From assembly GCA_904502215.1 (NCBI GenBank), contig CAJGDQ010000033.1:1-8565 (forward strand): a stretch of DNA of 8,565 nt, given 5' to 3'. Of this stretch, positions 1 through 6,328 are shown in pieces. The position numbers were made by a program, and so were the translations under genes. The DNA is from Clostridiaceae bacterium. GTDB lineage: Bacteria > Bacillota > Clostridia > Oscillospirales > Acutalibacteraceae. The notes under the pieces are model-generated. The model ran no database searches. It was not told the DNA's origin and saw nothing but the letters and a program-made list of their open reading frames with translations. Position 1 is the stretch's first letter; each line of letters starts with the position of its first letter.

Positions 1-1
1 A

Positions 2-712
2 AAAGAGAAAGAAAAACTCATTTTAAAGGCTGAAGATACAGTTAAAATGCTTGGTAAACATCGTTATTTGCCTGAGGTTATATTACCTAATGATGAGGTT
101 GGAATTATCAATGGCCTTGCTTGGACTCAGGTTGGCGGCACTATAATGCAGCTTGAGATTTCTTATATGAAGGGAACAGGTAAGGTTGAGGCAACCGGCT
201 CTCTCGGTAACGTTATGAAGGAATCGGCAACGGTTGCTGTAAGTTATGTTCGTGCTAACGCTGATAGATATGGCATTAACCCCGATTTCTATAAGGATTA
301 TGATATTCATATCCATGCAACCGAGGCGGCCGTTCCAAAGGATGGCCCATCGGCAGGCGTTACTATAACAACAGGTCTTATTTCGGCATTAACCGGAAAA
401 CCTGTTAAGCGTGATATCGCTATGACAGGAGAAATCACCATCAAAGGCCGAGTGCTTGCCATTGGCGGCTTAAAAGAAAAGGCTATGGCGGCTTATGCCG
501 GCGGTGTTAAAACAGTTTTCATCCCAAAAGAAAATCTTCCTGACCTCGATGAAGTTGATGATAAGGTTAAGGAAAATGTTGAATTTATCCCTGTTTCAAA
601 TGTTGAAGAAATTATATCCAGTGCTTTGATTTTTGATGAAATTGAGGTTAAAGATTGGATTATAAAGGATAATTTGGTAACTGCTAAGCAAAGTGGTAGA
701 GTTAGCCAATAA
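2..712 (+). CDS. lon: ATP-dependent Lon protease, C-terminal proteolytic domain (5'-truncated by window edge)
   Basis: Lon is a cytoplasmic AAA+ serine protease that unfolds and degrades misfolded and some regulatory proteins. Only the last 236 residues are visible; the reading frame is open from base 2, so the ATG at 47 is internal and not the start. Seen directly: the family block GLAWTQVGG, then GSLGNVMKES, then PKDGPSAG with the catalytic serine (codon 350-352), then TGEITIKGRVLAIGGLKEK with the catalytic lysine (codon 479-481, the second K of GLKEK). The Ser-Lys distance of 43 residues equals that in E. coli Lon (S679/K722), so the dyad is intact. The AAA+ and N-terminal domains lie outside the window. 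The stop codon overlaps the ribosome binding site of engB, so the two genes are almost certainly cotranscribed. Identity is secure; the fold of the unseen part is assumed. Confidence 0.97.
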   Translation, partial: KEKEKLILKAEDTVKMLGKHRYLPEVILPNDEVGIINGLAWTQVGGTIMQLEISYMKGTGKVEATGSLGNVMKESATVAVSYVRANADRYGINPDFYKDYDIHIHATEAAVPKDGPSAGVTITTGLISALTGKPVKRDIAMTGEITIKGRVLAIGGLKEKAMAAYAGGVKTVFIPKENLPDLDEVDDKVKENVEFIPVSNVEEIISSALIFDEIEVKDWIIKDNLVTAKQSGRVSQ

Positions 713-721
713 GGAGAAATT

Positions 722-1306
722 ATGAACTTTAATATTGCTGAGTTCGAGCGTTCTTTTGGCTCGTTTTCTCAATTGGGTGAATCAGATTTGCCCGAAATTT
801 GTTTTTCGGGCAGGTCTAATGTTGGAAAATCATCATTAATAAATAAGGTTTTGGGTAGAAAGTCTATTGCCAGGGTTTCTTCAAAGCCCGGTAAAACTGT
901 TACTATAAATTTTTATAAGCTTGATAAGGCAAGACTTGTTGACCTTCCTGGTTACGGCTATGCTAAGGTTGCTTTTGCCGAAAAGGAAAGATGGAGCGAG
1001 CTTATGGAGGGTTATTTTAACTCGGGACGCAATATTAAAATGGTTTTTCAGCTTATTGATATGAGGCATAAGCCGTCTGAATTTGATATTTCAATGCTTT
1101 CCTTTTTAAAGGAAATGAATTATCCATTCTCGGTTATTTTAACCAAATCGGATAAACTAAATAAAACCGAGAGGGAAGAAAGACTTAATAAAATCAGATT
1201 TGAACTCGGAGATTTTGCCGAAGAATGTAAAATTATTCCTTTTTCAGCTTTGAATTCCGAGGGTGTTGAAGAAATTAGAGGAATTATTGAGTCTTGTGCT
1301 ATTTGA
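722..1306 (+). CDS. engB: Ribosome biogenesis GTPase EngB (YsxC/YihA)
   Basis: This 194-residue protein is a small circularly ordinary TRAFAC GTPase that acts in late assembly of the 50S ribosomal subunit in the cytoplasm. All G motifs are visible in order: G1 GRSNVGKS (residues 30-37), the switch I threonines in PGKTVTINFY (about 56-65), G3 DLPGYG (74-79), G4 TKSD (141-144) and G5 SAL (175-177). The KPGKT...NFY switch and the DLPGYGYAKV stretch are typical of the YsxC family, and the length is usual for it. The start is supported by AAGGAG at 711-716, which overlaps the lon stop codon and lies 5 nt before the ATG. It is the second gene of a lon-engB transcript. No intrinsic terminator is seen after its stop; instead a promoter starts 4 bases later. 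Confidence 0.97.
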   Translation: MNFNIAEFERSFGSFSQLGESDLPEICFSGRSNVGKSSLINKVLGRKSIARVSSKPGKTVTINFYKLDKARLVDLPGYGYAKVAFAEKERWSELMEGYFNSGRNIKMVFQLIDMRHKPSEFDISMLSFLKEMNYPFSVILTKSDKLNKTEREERLNKIRFELGDFAEECKIIPFSALNSEGVEEIRGIIESCAI

Positions 1307-1310
1307 TGTG

Positions 1311-1339
1311 TTGACAATTTGTTGATAAAATGATATAAT
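1311..1339 (+). promoter_or_regulatory. Sigma-A promoter of the asnS-asnA T-box unit
   Basis: A perfect -35 box TTGACA (1311-1316) and a perfect -10 box TATAAT (1334-1339) are separated by exactly 17 bp. A TG dinucleotide at 1331-1332 adds an extended -10 element. Transcription is expected to begin near 1346, just before the T-box Stem I. The -35 box starts 4 bases after the engB stop. The boxes are seen directly; the start point is inferred from spacing. Confidence 0.93.
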
Positions 1340-1533
1340 TATCTTGTTATCGGCTATGATGAAGAGAAGTAGTATTGTTTAGTCTTTAAAGAGAGTCACG
1401 ATAAGGTGTGAGCGTGATAAGAACGGCAATATGAATAACACTTCGAAGCTGCAATCCGAAAGCGAATGTTAGTAGGTGCGCCGTAAGGTATGCGTTAAAT
1501 CCTTTGAGGGACTGTTTTTTTAAAAACAGTAAT

Positions 1534-1568
1534 TTAGGTGGCACCGCGAATGCGTCTATTCGTCCTAA
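1534..1568 (+). promoter_or_regulatory. T-box antiterminator helix
   Basis: TTAGG (1534-1538) pairs with CCTAA (1564-1568), and CGAAT (1547-1551) pairs with ATTCG (1558-1562). Between them lies the seven-base bulge region with UGGC (1539-1542), which binds the free acceptor end of uncharged tRNA. CCTAA is also needed by the terminator stem at 1552-1590, so the two structures exclude each other, as in other T-boxes. The 5' strand has one G fewer than the common AGGGTGG form, balanced by CCTAA rather than CCCT on the 3' side. Confidence 0.9.
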
Positions 1569-1602
1569 TGGTTATTAGGATAATAGGCGCTTTAATTTTT
1601 TT
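1552..1602 (+). terminator. Intrinsic terminator of the Asn T-box
   Basis: The 5' arm GCGTCTATTCGTCCTAAT (1552-1569) folds back on ATTAGGATAATAGGCGC (1574-1590) with loop GGTT and a small internal mismatch (CG against T). A T-rich run (TTTAATTTTTTT, 1591-1602) follows. It should form when tRNA-Asn is charged, ending transcription before asnS. Because no other terminator lies after engB, it may also stop lon-engB transcripts. Confidence 0.93.
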
Positions 1603-1617
1603 GTGAAGGTGAAAAAA

Positions 1618-2994
1618 ATGAAACATATTGATATTATTGATATTTTCGAAAAAAAGGAGCTTATTGGAACTAAGGCAACCGTTTGCGGTTGGGTTAGAAC
1701 TTCAAGAGATTCTAAAAATATGGCTTTTATTGAGCTTAATGACGGAACTTCCTTAAAGCATCTTCAAATAGTTATAGATAAGGCGAAGATGAGCGAAATT
1801 TCTTTGTTTTTGAAGCTTGGAACTTCGCTTAAGGTTGTTGGTGAGGTTGTTAATTCCGCAGTTGCTGCTGATTCGGTTGAAATCAACGCTGAGGAGATTG
1901 TAGTTTTAGGCGAATGCCCGCCTGAATATCCGCTTCAAAAGAAACGTCATACCCTTGAATATTTAAGAACCATTCCGCATTTAAGAGTTAGAACCAATAC
2001 CTTTAATGCTGTGCTTAGAGTGCGTTCTGTTGTATCTGCTGCGGTTCACGAATTTTTCCAAGATAGAAGATATGTTTATATCCATACTCCTCTTATCACT
2101 GCTTCGGACTGTGAGGGTGCCGGAGAGATGTTTAAGGTAACCACTATCGGTTATAGCAAGGATTATAAATCCGAAGAAGAATATAATGCCGATGATTTCT
2201 TCGGCAAGAGGGCAGCTCTTAGCGTTTCAGGTCAGCTTGAGGGTGAGGTTGCTGCAATGGCAATGGGTAAAATTTATACCTTTGGTCCTTCCTTCAGAGC
2301 CGAAAAAAGTAATACCCCTCGCCATGTTGCTGAATTTTGGCACGTTGAGCCTGAGGTTGCTTTTGCAGAGCTACCTGATATAATCGAAATTGCTGAAGAT
2401 TTGATAAAATATATTATAAATGCCGTTTTGCAAAAATGTCCTGAGGAGCTTAAGTTCTTCAATCAGCATTTTGAAAAGGGCCTTATCGAAAAGCTTGAGG
2501 CAGTTGTTAATAACGATTTTGCTGTTATGACATATACCGAGGCAATTGAGCATTTATTAAAGGCTGATAAGCAGTTCCAATATCCTGTTGAATGGGGCTC
2601 AGACCTTATGACAGAGCACGAGAGATACATTTCCGAAGAAATTTGCAAGAAACCCGTTTTCTTAACCGATTATCCAAAGGAAATCAAATCTTTCTATATG
2701 AAGCAAAATCCTGATGGCAAAACCGTTGCCGCAACCGACCTTTTAGTTCCCGGTGTTGGCGAGATAATCGGCTGCAGTGAAAGAGAGGCCGACCTTGATA
2801 AGCTTCTTGAAGCTATGCAAGTTCGTGGTATGAGCATTGAGGATTATGAGCATTATATTGCTCTTCGCCGTTTCGGCTCTGTTCCGCATAGCGGCTTTGG
2901 TTTGGGACTTGAAAGAATGATTATGTATGTAACCGGTGTTCAAAACATCAGAGATGTTATTCTTTATCCCAGAACTGTTGGTAGTATCTATTAA
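1618..2994 (+). CDS. asnS: Asparaginyl-tRNA synthetase (AsnRS)
   Basis: This class IIb aminoacyl-tRNA synthetase joins asparagine to tRNA-Asn using ATP, in the cytoplasm. At 458 residues it has the usual bacterial length. An N-terminal OB-fold anticodon-binding domain (about residues 18-98) precedes the catalytic core. AsnRS-type blocks seen include YPLQKKRHTLEYLRT (104-118), TPLITASDCEGAGEMF (157-172) and LSVSGQLEGE (201-210). Motif 2 is at 222-246, with FRAE (226-229) and the FWHVEPE end, and motif 3 GFGLGLERM is at 426-434. The DCEGAGEMF block and the missing GAD-type insertion of bacterial AspRS argue against AspRS. The ATG at 1618 is preferred over the in-frame GTG at 1603, because GAAGGTG (about 1605-1611) gives it a ribosome binding site while the GTG lies next to the terminator T-run. 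Expression is governed by the upstream T-box; asnA follows after 15 bp. Confidence 0.97.
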   Translation: MKHIDIIDIFEKKELIGTKATVCGWVRTSRDSKNMAFIELNDGTSLKHLQIVIDKAKMSEISLFLKLGTSLKVVGEVVNSAVAADSVEINAEEIVVLGECPPEYPLQKKRHTLEYLRTIPHLRVRTNTFNAVLRVRSVVSAAVHEFFQDRRYVYIHTPLITASDCEGAGEMFKVTTIGYSKDYKSEEEYNADDFFGKRAALSVSGQLEGEVAAMAMGKIYTFGPSFRAEKSNTPRHVAEFWHVEPEVAFAELPDIIEIAEDLIKYIINAVLQKCPEELKFFNQHFEKGLIEKLEAVVNNDFAVMTYTEAIEHLLKADKQFQYPVEWGSDLMTEHERYISEEICKKPVFLTDYPKEIKSFYMKQNPDGKTVAATDLLVPGVGEIIGCSEREADLDKLLEAMQVRGMSIEDYEHYIALRRFGSVPHSGFGLGLERMIMYVTGVQNIRDVILYPRTVGSIY

Positions 2995-3009
2995 TTTTGG
3001 AGTGATAAA

Positions 3010-3999
3010 ATGAGTAAGTATGTTTCCTTACTTAACGAGTTCGATACTCAAAGCGCAATAGCTTTAGTTAAGGATAAATTTGCATCCGAGCTTTGCGATA
3101 GTCTTGATTTATCCCGTGTTTCAGCACCTTTGTTCGTTAAGCAAAAAAGCGGTCTTAACGATGATTTAAACGGTGTTGAGCGTCCTGTTTCATTTGATAT
3201 ATTAGAAACAGGGGAGATGGCTGAGGTTGTTCATAGCCTCGCAAAATGGAAAAGAATGGCCCTTCTTAAATATGGCTTTTCTCTTCATACAGGTCTTTAT
3301 ACCGATATGAACGCTATAAGGCGAGATGAGGTTTGCGATAATATTCATTCAATCTATGTTGACCAATGGGATTGGGAGAAGATTATTTCGGCCGAGGATA
3401 GAACCGAGGATTATCTCAAGGCTACTGTTCGCAGTATCTATGGCGCTTTACTTAGAACTGCAAAGGCAGTTAGCGAAAAATATCCTGTAATCGAAAATTA
3501 TTTACCAAATCAAATTTCTTTTGTTACAACCTATCAACTTGAGGAAGAATATCCTGATTTAACCCCAAAGCAAAGGGAATATGAAGCTGCTAAAAAATAT
3601 GGTGCGGTTTTCATTATGAAAATCGGCGGTCTTCTCAAAAACGGAAAGAAGCACGATGGCCGAGCTCCCGATTATGATGACTGGGAGTTAAACGGAGATA
3701 TTATAATTTATAACCGTGTTATTGATTGTGCTTTTGAAATATCTTCAATGGGCATCAGAGTTGATAGAGATAGCCTTTTAAAACAGCTTAGGGCTGAAAA
3801 TAAGGAAGAAAGATTGGAATATGAGTTCCATAAGCTATTGCTCTCAGGCGCTCTACCGCTTACTGTGGGCGGCGGAATAGGTCAATCAAGACTTTGTATG
3901 CTTTTATTACATAAAGCTCATGTTGGCGAAGTTCAGGTATCTATTTGGCCTGAAAAAGAAATAAACAAATGTAAATCCCAAGGCATAAATCTTTTATAA
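3010..3999 (+). CDS. asnA: Aspartate-ammonia ligase (asparagine synthetase A)
   Basis: AsnA makes asparagine from aspartate and ammonia with ATP going to AMP and pyrophosphate; its fold resembles class II tRNA synthetases. The 329 residues match the family length (E. coli 330). Blocks seen in order: VHSLAKWKR (74-82), GLYTDMNAIRRDE (95-107), YVDQWDWE (116-123), RAPDYDDW (218-225), LNGDI (227-231), EISSMGIRVD (243-252) and GGGIGQSRLCMLLL (287-300). By hand alignment with E. coli AsnA the catalytic Asp46, Arg100 and Gln116 correspond to D51, R104 and Q119, all kept. The ATG is supported by GGAG at 2999-3002. There is no terminator between asnS and asnA, so the T-box should control both charging and synthesis of asparagine. 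This enzyme uses ammonia, not glutamine, as no glutaminase domain of the AsnB type is present. Confidence 0.97.
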   Translation: MSKYVSLLNEFDTQSAIALVKDKFASELCDSLDLSRVSAPLFVKQKSGLNDDLNGVERPVSFDILETGEMAEVVHSLAKWKRMALLKYGFSLHTGLYTDMNAIRRDEVCDNIHSIYVDQWDWEKIISAEDRTEDYLKATVRSIYGALLRTAKAVSEKYPVIENYLPNQISFVTTYQLEEEYPDLTPKQREYEAAKKYGAVFIMKIGGLLKNGKKHDGRAPDYDDWELNGDIIIYNRVIDCAFEISSMGIRVDRDSLLKQLRAENKEERLEYEFHKLLLSGALPLTVGGGIGQSRLCMLLLHKAHVGEVQVSIWPEKEINKCKSQGINLL

Positions 4000-4015
4000 A
4001 GTTGAGGATTATTTA

Positions 4016-5863
4016 ATGAAAAACCGCTATTTAACATTGCTATTTTTCTTAGGCTTAGATTTCCTATCAGCAATTATTTCTTTAGCGCTTTCCTTTATTG
4101 TTAAAGGCGACCTTTTTTATACAAAGGTTTATAGTATAACTAATTTTTCATATATTATATGGCCTTTAATTCTAGTTTTAGTTTTCTATCTTTTTAAAAT
4201 TTATAATATTCTTTGGCGATATTCAAAATTTGGAGAGCTTTTAAGAATTATTTTAGCTTCATCGGTAGCTCTTGGCGTTTTGTTTGTTACCCAAATGGCT
4301 GTTTTCGGCAAAAGCTTAGAATTATCCAACTTTGTTTTCATATTCTTTTTTGTTATTTCTCTCGTTATTATTCAAAGAATGTTATTTAAGGAATTTGCCG
4401 TTAATGTTAAAAAGTCTCTTTCAAAACCTGAAGTCGATGATTTAATAATATCGGGCAATATAATGCTTATCGGTGCCGGCTCTGCGGGTGAAATCATTAT
4501 AAACGAAATGCTTCACAAGAGGGAATATGCAAGATGCAAGATTAAGTGTGTTATCGATGATGACCCATACAAACGAGGTCAATATATTTCGGGTATTAAG
4601 ATTGTTGGCGGAAGAGAAAAGATTTTGGAATATGCAGAGAGATATGATATTTCGGTAATTATATTTGCAATTCCTAACTGCAAGCCTTCCGAAAAATCAG
4701 AAATTCTAAATATTTGCCAACAAACAAATTGCAAATTAAAGCTTGTTCCTTCTATTTGCAAAATGTATAACCCAACTGAGCTTTCTTCTCAAATCAGAAA
4801 GGTTGAGATTGAGGACCTATTGGGAAGAGACCCTATTAACCTTGAAGCCGATTTCACTATGGCTTATCTTGAGGGAAAGGTTGTTTTGATAACGGGTGGA
4901 GGCGGAACTATCGGCTCTGAGCTTTGCAGACAAATTGCAATGCATAACCCAAAACAACTTATCATTTTTGATATTTATGAGAATAATGCTTATGAAATTC
5001 AAAATGAGTTAAAGCATTATTATCCAAATCTAAATTTAGTAACCCTAATCGGCTCGGTTAGAGATTCTAAAAGGCTTGACCAGTTATTCAAAGATTATAA
5101 GCCTGATATTGTTTTCCATGCTGCTGCTCACAAGCATGTGCCACTAATGGAAGACAGTCCTAATGAATCCATTAAGAACAATGTTATAGGCACTTTAAAA
5201 ACTGTTCAGAGCGCTGATAAATACGGTGTTGAGAAATTTGTTTTGATTTCCACGGATAAAGCAGTTAACCCAACAAATATTATGGGTGCAACCAAACGTA
5301 TTTGCGAAATGATTATCCAAACCTATAATAAGCGTTCTGAAACTGATTTTGTTGCAGTTCGTTTTGGTAATGTATTAGGCAGTAATGGTAGTGTTATTCC
5401 GCTTTTCAAAAAACAAATTGCCGTGGGCGGTCCCGTTACGGTTACCGACCCGAATATTATCAGATATTTTATGACAATACCTGAGGCTGTTTCCCTTGTT
5501 TTACAAGCAGGAGCTAAAGCTGAGGGCGGCGAAATATTTGTTCTCGATATGGGCAAGCCTGTCAAGATTTTAACCCTTGCGGAAAATCTTATTAAGCTTT
5601 CGGGTTTCACTCCTTATAAGGATATTCAGATAGAGTTTACGGGATTAAGACCCGGAGAAAAACTATATGAGGAGTTGCTAATGTCCGAAGAAGGATTAAC
5701 CGCAACAGAAAATTCACTTATTCATATTGGCAAGCCTTTAGAATTTGATGAAGGGGAGTTTTTTGAAACCCTTGAAGAAATGAAGGCTGTTATGTATGAT
5801 GAAACAATAAATGTCAGAGAGCTTGTTAAACGCATTGTTCCTACATATTTACCTAAATATTAA
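4016..5863 (+). CDS. Membrane-bound nucleotide-sugar 4,6-dehydratase, CapD/WbpM/PglF family
   Basis: This 615-residue protein probably converts a UDP-HexNAc (in studied relatives UDP-GlcNAc) to its 4-keto-6-deoxy form, an early step to bacillosamine, FucNAc or related sugars of capsule or glycoproteins. About four N-terminal membrane segments are visible (roughly residues 7-29, 43-62, 77-97 and 103-122). A first nucleotide-binding fold follows with GAGSAG (153-158), then the extended SDR domain with TGGGGTIGSEL (293-303). The catalytic region STDKAVNPTNIMGATK (412-427) has Met423 where classical SDRs have Tyr, giving the Ser-Met-Lys arrangement known for WbpM-like enzymes. FTGLRPGEKLYEELL (541-555) is the usual C-terminal block. 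The ATG has TGAGGA at 4003-4008. It starts 16 bp after asnA with no promoter or terminator seen, so it may be read from the T-box transcript. No other glycan genes are in view; the exact substrate is unknown, so I give no gene symbol. Confidence 0.92.
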   Translation: MKNRYLTLLFFLGLDFLSAIISLALSFIVKGDLFYTKVYSITNFSYIIWPLILVLVFYLFKIYNILWRYSKFGELLRIILASSVALGVLFVTQMAVFGKSLELSNFVFIFFFVISLVIIQRMLFKEFAVNVKKSLSKPEVDDLIISGNIMLIGAGSAGEIIINEMLHKREYARCKIKCVIDDDPYKRGQYISGIKIVGGREKILEYAERYDISVIIFAIPNCKPSEKSEILNICQQTNCKLKLVPSICKMYNPTELSSQIRKVEIEDLLGRDPINLEADFTMAYLEGKVVLITGGGGTIGSELCRQIAMHNPKQLIIFDIYENNAYEIQNELKHYYPNLNLVTLIGSVRDSKRLDQLFKDYKPDIVFHAAAHKHVPLMEDSPNESIKNNVIGTLKTVQSADKYGVEKFVLISTDKAVNPTNIMGATKRICEMIIQTYNKRSETDFVAVRFGNVLGSNGSVIPLFKKQIAVGGPVTVTDPNIIRYFMTIPEAVSLVLQAGAKAEGGEIFVLDMGKPVKILTLAENLIKLSGFTPYKDIQIEFTGLRPGEKLYEELLMSEEGLTATENSLIHIGKPLEFDEGEFFETLEEMKAVMYDETINVRELVKRIVPTYLPKY

Positions 5864-5881
5864 ATTTAAAAATATTTTGCT

Positions 5882-5927
5882 AAAATTTAAAAAAAGTGTT
5901 GCAATTCTTGGTGTTTTGTGATATTAT
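5882..5927 (+). promoter_or_regulatory. Probable rpsT promoter with A/T-rich upstream element
   Basis: A -35 box TTGCAA (5899-5904) is 17 bp from a -10 box TATTAT (5922-5927), with TG at 5919-5920 giving an extended -10. An alternative -10, TATAAT at 5925-5930, is a better match but would be 20 bp from the -35. Expected start is near 5934. AAAATTTAAAAAAAG (5882-5896) lies at about -52 to -38, where UP elements bind the RNA polymerase alpha subunit. Boxes are seen; their use is inferred. Confidence 0.72.
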
Positions 5928-5986
5928 AATTTGGCATGAGTTTTATGTGTCGTATTTTGAGGCACTAGGTGTTGGGAGGTGTCATA

Positions 5987-6250
5987 ATGCCGAATATTAA
6001 ATCTGCTAAAAAGCGCGTGCTCGTAAGCAAAGCTAATTATGAACATAATAAGGCTTATCGTTCTGCTTTAAGAACTGCTGTAAAGAAGGCTGATGCTGCT
6101 ATTGATGCTAATTCTGAGGATATGGCAGTAGCTGTAACTGCAGCTGTTAAGAAGATAGACCAGGCAGCTTCCAAAGGCATTCTTCATAAGAACAATGCTG
6201 CTAGAAAGAAATCTGCATTGGTAACTAAGTTTAACAAAGCAAACGCTTAA
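5987..6250 (+). CDS. rpsT: 30S ribosomal protein S20
   Basis: S20 is a primary 16S rRNA binding protein of the small ribosomal subunit. The start MPNIKSAKKRV is the classic family N terminus, and the rest is a small, very basic, alanine- and lysine-rich helical protein with the usual C-terminal block KGILHKNNAARKKSAL. The length of 87 residues is standard. The ATG at 5987 is chosen because GGGAGGT (5974-5980) lies 6 nt upstream; the in-frame GTG at 5969 would place this ribosome binding site inside the gene and add six residues foreign to the family. It is monocistronic as seen, with its own promoter and followed by a hairpin at 6257. The 53-nt leader has a possible pairing with the start codon (see findings). 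Confidence 0.97.
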   Translation: MPNIKSAKKRVLVSKANYEHNKAYRSALRTAVKKADAAIDANSEDMAVAVTAAVKKIDQAASKGILHKNNAARKKSALVTKFNKANA

Positions 6251-6256
6251 TTTAAA

Positions 6257-6290
6257 AAGAGCCTATCATTTGATAGGCTCTTAAAATTTT
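6257..6290 (+). terminator. Intrinsic terminator of rpsT
   Basis: AAGAGCCTATCA (6257-6268) and TGATAGGCTCTT (6271-6282) are perfect inverted repeats with a tiny central loop, starting 6 bases after the rpsT stop. The downstream tail TTAAAATTTT is an imperfect T-run. On the minus strand the tail would be TTTTT, so it may also act as a second stop for fhs transcripts. Confidence 0.85.
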
Positions 6291-6295
6291 ATATT

Positions 6296-6325
6296 AAAAA
6301 AGGATGTCTTGCGACATCCTTTTTT
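6296..6325. terminator. Bidirectional intrinsic terminator between rpsT and fhs
   Basis: AAAAAAGGATGTC (6296-6308) and GACATCCTTTTTT (6313-6325) are perfect inverted repeats around a TTGC loop. The A-run on one side and T-run on the other make it a terminator in both directions. It lies 3 bases beyond the fhs stop codon, so its main role is probably to end the purL-fhs transcript, and it backs up the rpsT terminator. Confidence 0.92.
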
Positions 6326-6328
6326 CTT

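Larger units (their letters stand above)
1346..1602 (+). promoter_or_regulatory. T-box leader (riboswitch) sensing tRNA-Asn
   Basis: The leader RNA binds tRNA-Asn and, when the tRNA is uncharged, allows transcription into asnS-asnA. Stem I can be drawn by hand: GCT 1353-1355 pairs with AGC 1447-1449, a kink-turn-like internal loop follows (ATGAT / GA), and GAAG 1361-1364 pairs with CTTC 1441-1444. The specifier loop (1365-1372 / 1432-1440) is closed above by TATTG 1373-1377 with CAATA 1427-1431. The specifier is AAC (1437-1439), in the usual position after GAA-N and before A, and matches the GUU anticodon. The distal part has AGAGAG (1390-1395) and a TCACG/CGTGA hairpin with a GGTGTGA loop, as expected for the tRNA-elbow contact. 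The T-box motif AGGTGGCACCGCG is at 1536-1548; its UGGC bulge (1539-1542) would pair with an ACC-type tRNA end bearing a G discriminator, which is what tRNA-Asn usually has. Middle stems (about 1452-1495) are less certain. Confidence 0.95.

Noticed and set aside
47..49. ATG at 47 as the start of a short Lon-like protein
   Set aside because: The frame is open to base 2 and the codons before it encode Lon-like sequence, so the gene is simply cut by the window edge.
1421..1426. A second AAC (1422-1424) as the T-box specifier
   Set aside because: It lies above the TATTG/CAATA helix, outside the specifier loop, while AAC at 1437-1439 has the canonical GAA-N before it and A after it.
1603..1617. 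In-frame GTG at 1603 as an upstream start for asnS
   Set aside because: It is next to the terminator T-run with no ribosome binding site before it; GAAGGTG at about 1605-1611 serves the ATG at 1618, and the added residues are not part of the family.
3940..4016. Possible promoter for the dehydratase gene (TATAAA at 3996-4001)
   Set aside because: There is no -35-like hexamer at 16-18 bp upstream and no TG element, so it is only AT-rich sequence around the asnA stop.
5323..5610. 95-codon minus-strand open frame inside the dehydratase gene
   Set aside because: It is antisense to a conserved SDR domain, has no ribosome binding site that I can see and no family resemblance; it is a shadow.
5969..5986. 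In-frame GTG at 5969 as the start of rpsT
   Set aside because: It would place the strong GGGAGGT ribosome binding site inside the gene; the ATG at 5987 gives the typical S20 N terminus.
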